From contig NC_092568.1 of NCBI RefSeq assembly GCF_037975245.1, forward strand, positions 19,328,001 to 19,392,000: DNA of 64,000 nucleotides, in the 5' to 3' direction. Below are positions 30,376 to 43,874 of the stretch, one piece after another. The notes beneath the pieces were generated by a model. The model was not told where the DNA came from and did not search any database. It saw only the letters and a list, made by a program, of their open reading frames with translations. The DNA comes from Apostichopus japonicus. Its lineage: Eukaryota > Echinodermata > Holothuroidea > Aspidochirotida > Stichopodidae. The position numbers and the translations under genes were made by a program. Within the stretch, counting starts at the first letter, position 1, and every line of letters begins with the position of its first letter.

Positions 30376-33056
30376 GACCTTGGTGAAAAGTGGTACAAAC
30401 TCTTTGCTTGCTCTCTAGCATCCTAAGATTCCAGGTATTATGTAACAAATTCCACTGACCTTTATACATGCGTACGCCAGATACTAGCTTCTTCAGCAAT
30501 AATGAAACAATGTCATTGAGATGAGGTAATTACAAGCATCATAGGTCTTAATTATGCCTTCCAAATACATTTTAGACCGATCAAACCTGAGTAGACCATG
30601 CAGCAATAATCAAACTGCTTTTGTATTTTCAGTCACTCCAGTGCATTTTATCCACAGAAACTTGCAATCTCTCTTAAGTCAACCTTTGTTCAATATCTAG
30701 GAATAATCCAGCAACTCCACAACCCACCCCACCACTCACCCACCCTACCCCACCCCTCACCCACACCTTCCACCCCCTCCTCTCATTCTCCCCACCTATC
30801 AATTAGGCCAATTCAGGGCAAGATTATACACTGTCACGTGATCGAACGACATGCATGCCCATTTTAAGTCGCATTTGTATTGCTGTACACTATATTTACA
30901 TATATTTTATATGTTTTTTTTTGATATTTATACAAGCTGTTTATTATAGTATTTCAATATAGGTCAGTCAACTTATAGGCTCCAGTAGACAGGAAGAGGA
31001 CACAAAAGTATTTGATATAATATGACCTTAATGGTGCAATTATTGGGAGCTTTTTGGGTCACAACCTTGGTTGACCTCTCCAGTTTCTGAGTTATGGTAG
31101 CATGTAGTCCATTTGTCCTACTTGATACAAATCCTTTACTTCCCTCAGAACTTTTGAAAACGAATGACTTCTTTTTGATAGGTCAAACAGGTGGCATTTG
31201 TATTATTGATGTTTACCCAATATACGTTAAAGTTTTTATCCCTCCCCCCTTGGACAGGATACTGTGATTGGCTGGTACGGGACACTTCAAAAGATGTTTG
31301 GCATTGTGACTATTTCCCTTTAATACTCAAGTCGGGAAATCATTGCACTTTCTTGAGGCCACGGTTATGTCATTATTTATAAGAACAATTCTAAGAAAGT
31401 TTTAAAATCGGGCTGTATCCATGCATGTGACCGACGGCCATGGAGCAAGTAAACCACAAAAACAGGTGGAGACCTCGTGCAGTTAAACATAATCGTATAA
31501 CAAAGTTCACTGAAAGTCTAAAAGAAAGTGAAGAAATGTGTTGGCTGATATACTGTGTAAAGATTTATATCAGGCAGGATAAACATATATATACTGTAAT
31601 TGTAAGATATGGCATTAAATCATCAGTGAGTTTCCCTCCCCCCAATTCCCCCCCCCCTCGTTGTCAAAGTCCAATGATACTTCCTCCCCTCCTATCATCT
31701 CCCTCCCTTTAATTGTCTTCTGTCCTCCATCTGCCCATTTCTCATTCTCTCCCTTCCTCTCCTCCATCCCTGAATCAAATTCCTTGGTTACATGTATTAT
31801 TGGCTGCATCTTAATATTAAATAAAATTCTTCATGCAGATACTGACTGTTTACAAGTAACTGCTTACACGATCACGATTAAAGAAGTGGAAGGTTTGATC
31901 GTTTTTTCTTTCGAAGCCATGTTGTGAGCAGAACCATTTCTGCAGGCGATAAACATCTCAGCAGTACTGAGACCTCAAGGTGTTCAAATAGCGCAAACAT
32001 AACCTTTGAATATGGAGCAGAATTGAGGCATTTATCCTAGGGTGAAACTGGTGCAGGTTCATTACTATAAAACCTCCACCCCCCCACTCACTATAGTTTA
32101 TGTTCCTTCCTTCGGCCTAGAGTGAAGATTAAAAATTCCTCCAGGAATAGCCTTTGATTTCCTCCTGTTCTGTTTCCACAAGGAATTGCCACAAGGCCAT
32201 TATACATGCACTTCTATAGACACCAGGGTGGGGGGTGTGGAAGTAAGGATAGAGAGAGGTGAGGCAACATGTACAAGTATACAAGAAATGACAGAAGGCA
32301 TGAACCATTCATGAGATTGTTTGTAGATTAAAACCGTATACGTATCGTACGTTAATGCTGTCCGCTGCTGCTCCGTTATGAGCTGTTTTCTGACGCCAAT
32401 ATACATAGGAGGAGGTTGGAGATTTATTCAGCTCTGTAACGAGGGCAACTTACTGTAGGTGTGTTAAGGGGCCAACGGGAATCGTTGCCGTCCTCCTGAA
32501 CAGATACTTTTTAAGGGGAAGACAGCGAGGGGCATCGGCAAACATCGCAAATTGTAATCAATACCGTTGCTTGACTCGAGCGTTGCAGGTAGACACTGAA
32601 TATTCATAAACCACTCAGGGAGGGATTTAATTGTCTTAAGATGCATATATGCAAATATATACTATTTGTATCTTTCTAATTGTTAATTGCGCCATGAACA
32701 TTCTTTGAGTGGTGTGTGTGCATGATAAGTCGTATTATTATTATTATTATTATTATTATGCCGTATCATCACAGGTTGGCTGTGACTGGTAAATTTACTG
32801 GGATGAATATTCACGTACATTCGTATAATTTGAGATCATGGGAACCACATGGCAGGCACTTGTGTTATATATACTGTATTGCAATAGACAAAGCTATTTC
32901 ACAGGCAATTCCTAATGAGTAAGCCTAGCCATGTTAGTTTTCTTCCTTGGAGTCGAACTTTAATAACTTTTCAACGCTGCTGAATACTAGGATCCAACAG
33001 TAATGTACTTAGTTAATAAGGGGTTAATCAACGGGCTAGTGTGCGTTACTCACAGG
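30376..33056. other. Non-coding stretch, nothing recognised
   Basis: C-rich low complexity at 30720-30790 and 31635-31760, and a short (ATT)n run at 32735-32757. No exon, RNA or element could be supported. Confidence 0.45.
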
Positions 33057-33148
33057 ATTAATGCACAATCGGGGGATAATGCAAGCGATGCACGAGGGCG
33101 GAGCCCGAGTGCATTCAGCGATAGCATTAACACCCGGAGTGCATTAAT
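33057..33148. mobile_element. 92-bp palindromic MITE-like element
   Basis: The ends ATTAATGCAC and GTGCATTAAT are perfect inverted repeats, and a second, imperfect GC-rich inverted repeat lies inside. A perfect 21-bp direct repeat starting GTGCGTTACTCACAGG occurs at 33041-33061, overlapping the left end, and again at 33254-33274. Confidence 0.5.
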
Positions 33149-33274
33149 CATGACATCATCACTACCATTTGTGTGGGGGAAAAATCATAAAACAAAACAT
33201 TTTTGGTTACATATAACCAAAGATTTATTAAAGTGATGCCCCGTAATTTTACCGTGCGTTACTCACAGGATTAA

Positions 33275-34232
33275 CCACGGTCAGCTGACATGAATGGACC
33301 AATAGGATTTAGGAATCTTTACTAAGTATGAATGAATATTAGATTAACCAGTCAATGACGTTTCACATCAATGTTGTTTCTGCCCATTTTCGAGCGGCTA
33401 CCTATATGTGATTAAATATGCGTATATGAGAAAAAATTATACAGACAATGAGATGTAGAGAACTGAATGGAATTATTAATTCCTTGCCCATTTCACTTTC
33501 TTTTCAGTTAAATGAGTTAGGTCGGTCGTAGACTTTGCGGGGTCTCTTTAGGCCGATTATGTACGTCCCTATGCGTATATTCATCCCCTATGACTGTTCC
33601 CATTCCTCTGTTGCACATGTTGTTAGTCCATAGACAGCTGATTATTTGTAGATCACAGTGCTCACTCAGAGGTCTGATGCAACAATGTTCCCGGACCAAT
33701 GACAGCGGTTTTAACACCTTGACAGCTTTAAATGATATATCACTGTGAATAATAGTACCATTACACATGGAAGTGGATCTATATGCACACTGCACACCAG
33801 TACCATCCCTTTTGCAAACTTAGCCACCAATAATACTATCTTTTTAGTGGCATTTTGAACAAACGTCTCAGGATTATCAATTAACACAGGCCTATAGAAA
33901 CATTATCTACTGTGGAAATTGTACGCAACCTAATCGAAATGTTAGTGCCTCAATCCTAAGGTTTTCTGCTCAAACAGACTGCCATCCCAACAAATCGTGC
34001 CTGCTGAATATTCAAACTAATGTTCAACAACTAGCAATTTGATCGGCATGCAGCATTAGACTTTAGTTAAATGGAGTATGCATAGATTATCACTGTGTCC
34101 AGAGTATGTTATGCAGAATATTAATTATAGAGAGAGTGAGCAATACCTAAGGAAGAGCAGCAAGTTCTCAGCGTGGGAAGGTCGTAGAGGGATTGGAATT
34201 CACATAACAGGCTTGACAGAGAGTCTTCCTGG
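33275..34232. other. Non-coding stretch, nothing recognised
   Basis: Ordinary AT-rich sequence. The minus-strand open frame at 33517-33795 has no recognisable domain. Confidence 0.4.
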
Positions 34233-34280
34233 GTTGGGTGGGAGGTTGGGTGGGAGGTTGGGTGGGAGGTTGGGTGGGAG
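34233..34280. repeat. 12-bp G-rich minisatellite, four copies
   Basis: Four perfect GTTGGGTGGGAG units in tandem. Eight or more GGG runs make it a strong plus-strand G-quadruplex candidate. Confidence 0.92.
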
Positions 34281-35030
34281 TCTGATGGTGTAGGTAATTG
34301 GTTATTCATTGGACAACTAAATACATGTTCAAGTGTTTCATTTAGTTTGGTTGCTCCTGTGTTAGTGAATTATTACCATTTAGTCCATTATGTTAATGTT
34401 TTCCACTCATTGCAAGTATGTTTGGACATTATTTTCAAGCACCTTAACTTTCGTTTCTTTTCCAGTCAAATTATGTGCATGGGTTAGCCCAGATTATGTC
34501 CTGTGGAGATGTAACACAGCAACCACCAAAACTGTAACTTTACTGTAACAGCAGGCTATATATGCAACTTGATGAAACTGTTTCAAATGAAGTTTTTTTT
34601 TTTTCCTCGTCTGTAGAAATTGGTAAAGTAGGTCTCTCTCCTAAAGTTCAACCCCAGGCCAAACTTAATTTTGTAACTCTCAAGGTGGTCTCGATGCTTT
34701 GCCTTGACAGGACTCATGATATTCCTTAAACACAGGAAACTTACTTTGGTTGAGCTGCCCATGTTAAATACGTAAATCTTGTAAAATATCAAATAAATGT
34801 GAAATTACATTGCTGATGTATGAAAGGATTGTTTGGGTTTGGACTGTAACAGATGAAAATACGATAGAACTTGATAATTATAAAACAGGTTCCACAGTTT
34901 TCACAACAGCATAAATGGCCATCAGGTAGACCCATTTTCAAAATTAGAAATATTCTGGAAAATAATACTTACCTATATTCTGGAAAAGGAATATTCTTGT
35001 GGCAGATAAATGTGACACTTACAGTACGGA

Positions 35031-35730
35031 GGGCCAAAACAAAAGCCGAATCACCAGTCGAATGAGGACCAAAACAAAAGCCGAATCACCAGTCGAATGA
35101 GGGCCAAAACAAAAGCCGAATCACCAGTCGTATGAGGGCCAAAACAAAAGCCGAATCACCAGTCGAATGAGGGCCAAAACAAAAGCCGAATCACCAGTCG
35201 AATGAGGGCCAAAACAAAAGCCGAATCACCAGTCGAATGAGGGCCAAAACAAAAGCCGAATCACCAGTCGAATGAGGGCCAAAACAAAAGCCGAATCACC
35301 AGTCGAATGAGGGCCAAAACAAAAGCCGAATCACCAGTCGAATGAGGGCCAAAACAAAAGCCGAATCACCAGTCGAATGAGGGCCAAAACAAAAGCCGAA
35401 TCACCAGTCGAATGAGGGCCAAAACAAAAGCCGAATCACCAGTCGAATGAGGGCCAAAACAAAAGCCGAATCACCAGTCGAATGAGGGCCAAAACAAAAG
35501 CCGAATCACTAGTCGAATGAGGGCCAAAACAAAAGCCGAATCACTAGTCGAATGAGCGCCAAAACAAAAGCCGAATCACTAGTCGAATGAGCGCCAAAAC
35601 AAAAGCCGAATCACTAGTCGAATGAGGGCCAAAACAAAAGCCGAATCACTAGTCGAATGAGCGCCAAAACAAAAGCCGAATCACTAGTTGAATGAGGGCC
35701 AAAACAAAAGCCGAATCACTAGTTGAATGT
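35031..35730. repeat. 35-bp minisatellite, 20 copies
   Basis: The unit starts GGGCCAAAACAAAAGCCG and ends TCGAATGA. The period is a constant 35 bp over 700 bp. Left copies carry TCACCAGTCG; from about 35500 rightward they carry TCACTAGTCG, then GAGCGCC variants, and AGTTGAATG in the last two. Each unit contains TGA and the period is not a multiple of three, so it is not coding. Confidence 0.97.
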
Positions 35731-35757
35731 TCCGATGACACTGTTATCAATTTAGAC

Positions 35758-35916
35758 TTAAAGGAGCATTCCATAGACAACAAATATTTTAAAAGTGAAT
35801 ATCTTGCAAACTCTAGATAGCAACATTGCCACTTTGTAATTTTTTATTTCTTCTCTTCTCTTGGACTAATATGTCAAGATTAAAAAATAATTCTGTGTTG
35901 TTAAGGCATCCTTTAA
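35758..35916. mobile_element. Small TTAA-flanked MITE-like element
   Basis: TTAAAGGAGCATTCC at the left and GGCATCCTTTAA at the right are partial inverted repeats with TTAA at both ends. It is 159 bp long and lies just beyond the 35-bp minisatellite. Confidence 0.4.
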
Positions 35917-36741
35917 ATGCAATTCATGTGAAATAAGTAGGTTGCATCCATCAAAGATTATCACATGAACACACCGTTGTCGTCCTGTTCGGCATACAAC
36001 GTTCCCAGATCACAGGAGGTGGTCTTTTGCCATGTATGCTGCAGCCTCATAAAACATTTTGGGATATTAATGATTCAGAACTTGTATTCATGCTGAGCTT
36101 GAGCTGTCAATCTTACATCCATTCGTGAGAAGATATTTAACTCGATATTGTCAGGTTTTGTAGATCTTGAAGTTTGGTACTTAGAACAGACATGTATGAT
36201 AATGACATCTCAAGGACAAACCTTTTGTTTTAATATTCGAAAGGGATATTCCATTGGCCGAAGTTGATTTGTGTTTGATAAAAACAAATGCTTGAAAGTT
36301 TAGGCATTAACGATCTTTAGTTTAAAAGCGCATCCTCACGAATACCCTTAGTTTTTGGGGAGTTTTTTGGCAAAGATATGATTTGATATGAATATTTCAA
36401 TTTCGGTGGTATTTTGTGAATGTGTCTGTAGTTTGATGATTTGATCAATGAGATCGACGTCACAGATTATTGCACGAATGCAGACATCCTAAAACTGTGA
36501 ATAAATTTAAATATTTTGTAAAGAACAATTGATAGAATAACTTAAGCTACGAAACTGAGAGCTGTTGTACCAATATTAATGTACTGTTTTAATAAATTTC
36601 AGCCTGTTATTGTCCCTTTATATTCAAAGAAAGTTGGTTAACTAGTTAAGCTTGCTTTGAATTCTCATACTCCATAAAAACGGGCCACATATTTGTTTTT
36701 AAAAAGTGGCTTGCAAATATTGTATTATAGAATAATAACAA
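35917..36741. other. Non-coding stretch, nothing recognised
   Basis: AT-rich sequence with no supported exon, RNA or repeat. Confidence 0.45.
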
Positions 36742-37102
36742 GTTGAAGGTTTACAGTCTTGTTCAAGGCCAAGGCCTTGATCTCACATGACTTAATAACA
36801 CTTAACCCCTGGTCATTGTTACAGTAACTTGTCTCACCCACACACCAAAGTGTGTACAAATCAAACAGTCTCTCCTGGGGTACTACAGTGCACTACAACC
36901 ATGTGTCCCCCGGGGGACTTCCCATAGGGTACAGCCAGAAACCAGCGCCTCGCAGGTCCCCATTTTCACACCTGGGTGAAGAGAGGCAATGGAGATTAAG
37001 TGCCTTGCCAAAGGACAAAACGTAATGATCTGGTTAGAACGTAAATCTGCAAACCTTAGATCACAAGTCCATTGCCTTAATCACATGACCACAACACTCA
37101 AG
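36742..37102 (-). mobile_element. tRNA-Ser-like SINE, copy B
   Basis: On the minus strand it starts with a tRNA-like head (GTGATTAAGGCAATGGACTTG) resembling the D-arm and anticodon region of tRNA-Ser, an RNA polymerase III promoter type. The body shares many blocks with copy A at 9791-10085, through to ACAAGACTGT. Both copies are diverged, so the family is old. Confidence 0.68.
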
Positions 37103-40100
37103 GAGTATTCATTATATATAAATTCTGATATTATTCTCTAGTGATTGACTTGATTTGGCTGAAGTAGTCACTTTTTTATTTGACTGAAGTAAATTGCACT
37201 GACTTGATTTGAAAATGTGTCTGAATTGACTTGACTTGGACAAATATGTAAATTACTTGACTTTAATTATGACTTGACCCAAGTTGACTTGAGATCTATC
37301 CCAAGGTTGCCTCATTACTACTCTGTTAAAAGTCTATATTTTGTAGATCTTGTGTAAATGCAACAAACCCTACTTTACTATGCTAAGGTCTCCTTAAAGT
37401 GAAACCGTGCACAATAGAAATATTAAATACATCAGCTTCAGTTTTGGAAGACGTGTTTGCTGTATTTGACGATTGACTAATACAGAGAGAGATATTCATT
37501 GTCCAAAGGCACGTTTTCATTTTAGTGTTAATATCGTCCTGAAAGAATATGAAAAGTGACTCATTTTTTTTAACATTCCAACAAAGACATTTCCTTCCAG
37601 ATGGCTTTCTCATTTCCTGGCAATAAAAAACATGATAATTTTATGTTTATCATTTTCCAGTCCACTTTAATAATACATGTAAAACATTAATACTATATAT
37701 CTAGGTTTGATTGTTTTGGTTTCAGTGGGATATGCCATTAACCGTTGATATGATAATAAAACTCATACTTGGGTGGTCGTTACTACTCACTACTGTTTGA
37801 GATATCCAGCTTGGCTTAACAATCATTTCTTGTCAAAATTCATTTAAAAAAATATGATGTGTATTATCTTTGAAGGTATCGATGCATATATGAAGAAGCT
37901 TGCTGTAATTTCATCTTCCATTTTTCATTCTTCTTTTTTCTATGTCGTTTTTCTTTTCTTTTGTGTCTTTCTTGTTCCTCCCTCCCCCCCCCCCCCCCCC
38001 AATTTTTGCTTTGATGCATTCTCTTTCTTGCAAAACCTACTTAGAATTATCGGAACAGTAAATGCAACTCTCATCCAGCTTTGGAGTGTTTCACATTAAA
38101 ATTTACACGAAAACCGTAATCCAAGATCTCAAGTAGAATTCTAAAAACACAGACAAATTAAACCTGGATGTACAGTAGCATTATGGTATCATTTTCACTT
38201 TTGTCAGCCTTTTAGGAAATGTAAGTATCGGTTTCGACTTTCGGGGAAGTGTCAGGTCGCACAAGGTACTTAAATGGAAGAAGAAAAAAATGAATACAAA
38301 ACATGACATGAAAATGGAGAAACTTTATGTGAGTAAGTGCACATTATTAACACTCAACCTAAAATGAACACAGTTTGAGCTACTGAAGATTTTGAAATGT
38401 CAGTCATTATGAAATAGTCAGAGTATATATAACTCCTGTCATTTTGAATTTTGTAAAGAGCTCATGATCTCCAAATATTAAGTCTGGAAGTGGTTATCCC
38501 TTGACATTTCTGACCCTATCACCATAGTGACCTACCAGGTATCTTTAGGTGGTACACATGCAAGGGGTGGTTTAATTTAATACCTCTATCTGCCAAGCAC
38601 ATGGTTCAAAGCAGGTCTCAGTTTGTTGCTTTAAAATTCTTTGCATTTCTCATATCTTCTGTTCCTTTTGTATTTTCCACTACCAGGAGGTAGATAACTC
38701 CTTTAATACCCACTTGATACAGTACATATACCTTCATTCCATAATTTTCAAGTGAAAGTTGGGTGAAATATTTTTGTGTTTGACTGAATTTTAATTGGGC
38801 TTGAAATGTGACTTTTAAATAATGTTTGCCTCCACAACTGCTTCACATCTTCAATATTTGTTGTATTCGGAATGCATGGTAGGCGTTTTCCAAGGTGGAG
38901 GGAAGAAATATGGGCAACAACATGTCACCAAGCTAACACAAACTAGAGATGCTTTTGTTTTATAACTCCAGCAGAAGGAATATAAATAGTTCAGTTCAAA
39001 ACTGCAGTGCAGCTATTTTCAAAACTAAATTTACCAAGATCTGATATCCTTTAAAGATATTCGCAACAATTAAGATGGCCTTCAATTAAGTATGTGAAAT
39101 GATTGTTAAATGATGTCTCTCCAGATATGGCAGAATTAATTAAGTGAGTGAATTAATTAAGTGAGTGCCAAAATGACAATATATGAATATTAATGTGTAA
39201 CTTTGCGAAGGTACATAATTGTTATTCAGCTTGGTTATATCATCTGCAATCAACAACTTGCAAAGTTGCAAATTATCTAAAATGGGCTACAGTATGGCTT
39301 CCTAACCTTTGGGGGTCACCAAACTAAACTTTACCCCACTGTAAGTATATTCTCAACCACTGAGAGCGTTTCTTAGACACGCGAGCCATCGCAAGGACAG
39401 AATTCCACGTTTTCTGGTGGGTGGTGGTACGCACATGCCCCAATTTATGGAACATGCAGTCTCTACAGAAATGGTAATTTTATATGTGATGGCCCAGATT
39501 TTTGTTCCACGAAATATGCTCCATAAAGTAAATAAATTTGTAAATAAGGCTATTTTCTTTTATGAAGATCAAAAGTACAAGGTTTTCTCTTGATTGATAT
39601 GACACATGGAGTTGTGTCAATGGTCCCTCGTCGACCATTCCACCTACTTTGTTCAAAATTCTGTCCATATTTTCTTACCGATTTCACCTACTTTAACATC
39701 TGTTCAACTCTCCCTATTCCCTAAATGCCAAATATGAATCATGTCGTTAATAATTATAATGTCCATGTATATATGTAAAACCTAGGAAGTAGGCTAAATA
39801 GAGGAATCATGTGTCTAGTTTATATGAACAGTCATGAATACTCAGAGTAAATTAAAATAGCTGGTTCTTCTAATGCATGCCGTAATTATTTGTACTACTT
39901 TGGCTAGTGGAGAGAATGTAAAACAACTGTTGTCTTTATTGATTATAAGTCTTGAAATTGTAAATCATTTTGTTTGCTTGCCTTTCCCTATTGTCTTTAT
40001 GTCCATATATTCTCTCCATACCTCATTATTTGTAGTAGTAATGTCATTACTAGCTCTAGTGCTCCAGTTATTTACAAGCAATGCCACACTATCTTAAAGG

Positions 40101-42779
40101 CAGTTGTTCTATTTAACTGTTTACGTCAAATTGTAAAAAAAACTTGCGTTCGTTTAAAAAAAAGGTCTTTACCCCCTTTATGACAAATCTGTTTTGACAA
40201 GGAGGGACAATTATATCAGGGATCTATTGATTTTGCAAACCATAATTAACTGACCCTTAATAAATTTTTATAAATAACACTGTAAACTACGGATTCCAAG
40301 GAATTCAACAATGACTCCTGATGTTTTGGTTGTCGGTGACAAATGGCTGAATTCATTGTTGCTTCGAAGAGTGTAATTGTAATCTTAATTCTTTGTAAAG
40401 CTTCAACTGAAACGCTCTTCTGTGCATCTTTGTGTATTCGAGCTTTTTCATGCATTATACTGTGGTCGGTAATTGCTGATTCACATTCCTGTGAGGTTTC
40501 CATTTAAAGCAGTATACACATTTTAGCTAAGTAAACGTGTGCCATCTTTGAATAGCATATAAACAGGTTATATTGCGTCGAAAGCCATTGATCTGATTAA
40601 AACAAGGAGACACAAACACTGCCATCCTTAATAGGTCGGTTTCTTGACAAACAAGGCCAAAGGCTTGATCAAGTCTAAATGTGACATCATCGAGCCACAC
40701 GTGCCATCATTGAGCCACACGTGCCTCAATTCTTTATGGTTTACTTTTAATTTTACAATGTTCTTTTTTTCTGTAATAATGGAGATACAGGTTTTGCGAT
40801 TGCTGAATCAAAAGTAATAAACCTCTTAACATATATATGACCTAATGATAAAACTGAAAAAAAATAATTCAATGAGAAAATATGGTTAACATTCTTTCGT
40901 GGAAATATGAAAAGAAAATCAAGGAAAAGGTATTAAAACTGGTGTCAGATCAAATAGCCACAAATTGACAGCTCTGGTACATGACTTTGAAAAGGAGGGG
41001 ATATCTTACAAACAGAAAAGTTAATTCTTAGCTATGGAGGGAGTTGTTCAAGTTCACAATTTAGATCTCTGTCATGTAAGCCAAATATGATGGTTACTGT
41101 AGGGTTTTTTTTTTCCGTCTCCTAAATTTTTTTTATCGAGGTGAAGTTTGCAAAGCAAGGTCACCCTCTATTCAAAATGTCATCACTTGAACACGAACCG
41201 TATCGGTCCCTTGGTATTGTTTGTACCCTCAGGTATGGTTTGACCCGGTTGCAAGTTTCCTTTTAGTCATGTAAACCGCACCAGACCCAATTTTGTTGAC
41301 ACAATAACATTTTTTCAAGTTTAATGCTGCTGACAGCAAGGTTGAGGGTGCATGCATCTATATCATCTACCTTACACTATTTATTCATTTATGTGCAAAC
41401 AGTATCTATAGTTTCTGCAGTATATTACCACATCATCTTCGCGTATACATACAGTAATATAGTCGAGACAGCCAGGGTTGTAGCAAACGTGTATTTTTCT
41501 TTTGCTTTTGTTTGTTTCATCCTCGAATACTTAATAAAGTCATTCCATATCCTCCCATATTAAATTTCACCCAGTCATTTTTATCATACAAGTATCACTT
41601 AGAATATCAAATTGGAAATGTTCCAATTTTTTTATTTTTTATCCATAAATCAACCTGAGAAGTCGATTTAATCGTTGAAGTGGGTGTTTGTGTTTAACGG
41701 TTGGGTAACAGTCCAGTAACTGCAGTAAGTAAGTCAATGGTAAAAGGGACAGTGCTACAAAAATTTATATGCTTAAAATGACCAGGAAGTTTCAAAAAAT
41801 GTTTTACGACACACTTTTTTCCACATTTCGTCGTCAGTTTTTGGAATGACTTTTTGCATGAATTATTCACAAATTTAACTTAATTCCTCTCTGACTTGTC
41901 TCGTAGTCTACTTATAATTGCACTTTCCTCGTCCAGACACCTACAGTAACCCGCTAACTGAGTCTAATGTCTTAACACTGAGACCCCTATCCACTTTCCA
42001 AGGCTCTGCAAGCCCTATCTCTCTTGCTTCTGAATCTACCATTCTGAAGCAAACTTTCCACACACCATTCAGGTAAAGGAAAGTGCATAAGGAGAAGACA
42101 GGAGACAAGTAGATTTTGTCGATAGTCAATCCCTCCCCCCACCCCCACCCCCACCCCACCCCCACCCCCGCCTAATGAAAAAAAACCAGTAAGTTTCAGA
42201 GATTTTGTGGTAGTCTTTCAGAAGTTTTCATGCATTGTGTCTTAAACTGAGGACAGCTCAGATCATTTTGACTAAGAAGTGTTCAAGAGATAATAATTTT
42301 TTTGGCCTCACCCTTTAATCCCTTTCACAGGGGCTTCCTATGGACCAAATTATTCTCTGTATTATCTGACAGATCTCTCCTGTGATCCTATTTTGAACAC
42401 AGTTTTTAACTGTAACTATATTCAATTATTGAAATAAATACAGTAGTTGGTGATGACTAAGTGATCTCATTAGTACTTGGGTGATTAACCCCCTTCATTT
42501 ATAATGCTTTATTTCAAGACTTCATTAACCGCTTCCTTTGTAAAAGATCCATCCTTGACAGCTGACAGGGACTAGAATCTCTTTAAAGTGATGGAATTCA
42601 CTCATTGTCTATATTGTAAGGACAATGAAGCTAATTAATGGTACATCAGAGGAAAAAAATTCTAAGTTTGGAATTAAGAGCCCTGGATTGACTTACATTG
42701 ACTTTTATGACCCAGTATGACCTGTATGTAGGAATGTCAATAAATAACTTATAATGTTACCGTAAAATTTGCTCAATCT
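37103..42779. other. Long non-coding stretch, only minor repeats
   Basis: A degenerate TGACTTGA-type simple repeat lies at 37141-37290, a (C)n run at 37983-38000, a short duplication of AATTAATTAAGTGAGTG near 39135, a 20-bp duplication (GAGCCACACGTGC) at 40690-40725, and (CCCCCA)n at 42131-42170. No gene could be supported. Confidence 0.45.
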
Positions 42780-43625
42780 CCACCGTCACTCATACGTCAT
42801 ACCTCCCCCTGCTTATTCCCTCAGCTCTTACTTAATTCCCTTCTTTGCAATCTTCCCTCTCCATGCCCCTCTGCCTCCCCTCCTCCTTCCCCTCCCCTTC
42901 TCCCCCTCCCCCCAACTGTAACCCTCTCCTCTTTGATCTACACCTTAGCATTGCCTTATTCATTTTCCTTTCAATCCCCTGTCTCTTTTCCCAGCTTTAA
43001 CTTTTCATTTTCCCTTCTTGGATCCTCTCTCCATCCCTTCTCCGCAACCCCTCCCTATCTTCCCTGAAACCCCCCTCACCCCCCCACACACAAACACAAC
43101 ACTCTTAGTCTTTCCTCTCTGTCAATCTGCTCTCCATTCTTCCACTCAATCCAGTCTCTCTCTTCTCCCATCTGCTGTCATTCTCCAAGTTCTCTTTCAA
43201 TATTCTCCCCTCCTTGTATATGCTTGTTTTATTCTCCCAACCCCCCCCCCTCCACCATACCATTCAATCTCCTCTCTATTCTCCTCATTCCTATCCCTCC
43301 TCTTCCTCCTCCTCTCCCGTCCTGTTTTCCATTCTCTTTTCGGTCGTTATCTCTCCTATTCTCTGTAATCTCCTCTATCTCTCCTCATCTTCCTCTCAAT
43401 TGTACTTATTGATGCCTTTGTTATTTCATTCTCTCCTCTCCTTCTCTTTCCCTGTCTTCCTCTGAGTCTCAAATCTCTCCTCTGCCCCCTTCCCTCACTC
43501 TCTTGATCTCTCATCACCTCCCTCCTCCTCCCTCCCTCTTTCACATCCCCTGTCTCTTCCCTGTTTATTTTCAGTCTCAACCTTCTATCTCCACCTCCCG
43601 CTCCCTCCCTCCCTCCCTCCTTTAC
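42780..43625. repeat. Extended polypyrimidine region
   Basis: About 850 bp dominated by C and T on the plus strand, with CTCC, CCCT and TCTC motifs throughout. Open frames here (such as 43018-43368) are compositional. Triplex-forming potential is high. Confidence 0.85.
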
Positions 43626-43850
43626 AAATGGCCATCTCGTCTATGTAGGTTTATGTACATACACACTTAAAAGATTTATAAGTTTTTCAGACAAGAAAAA
43701 TAACTAAGATATATTATGTTTAGGTTTGACTCAAAAGTATTTTGGTTGATGTAACATCTTGACTTTATGATGATTTAAGTTTAGGTGTGGAAACATTGCA
43801 TCAATCATATTGAAGTATTGACATCACAGATGACCTAACATCAAGGTTGC

Positions 43851-43874
43851 GGGGGGGGGGGGGGGGGGGGGGGG
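43851..43874. repeat. Poly(G) run of 24
   Basis: Twenty-four consecutive G bases, the longest of many C/G homopolymers in the window. Its true length is uncertain because such runs are error-prone in sequencing. Confidence 0.85.

Noticed and set aside
35031-35730. Regular repeat array resembling CRISPR
   Set aside because: Units abut with no unique spacers, and the genome is eukaryotic; it is a minisatellite.
43018-43465. Overlapping Pro/Ser/Leu-rich open frames up to 116 codons
   Set aside because: They arise from the polypyrimidine composition.
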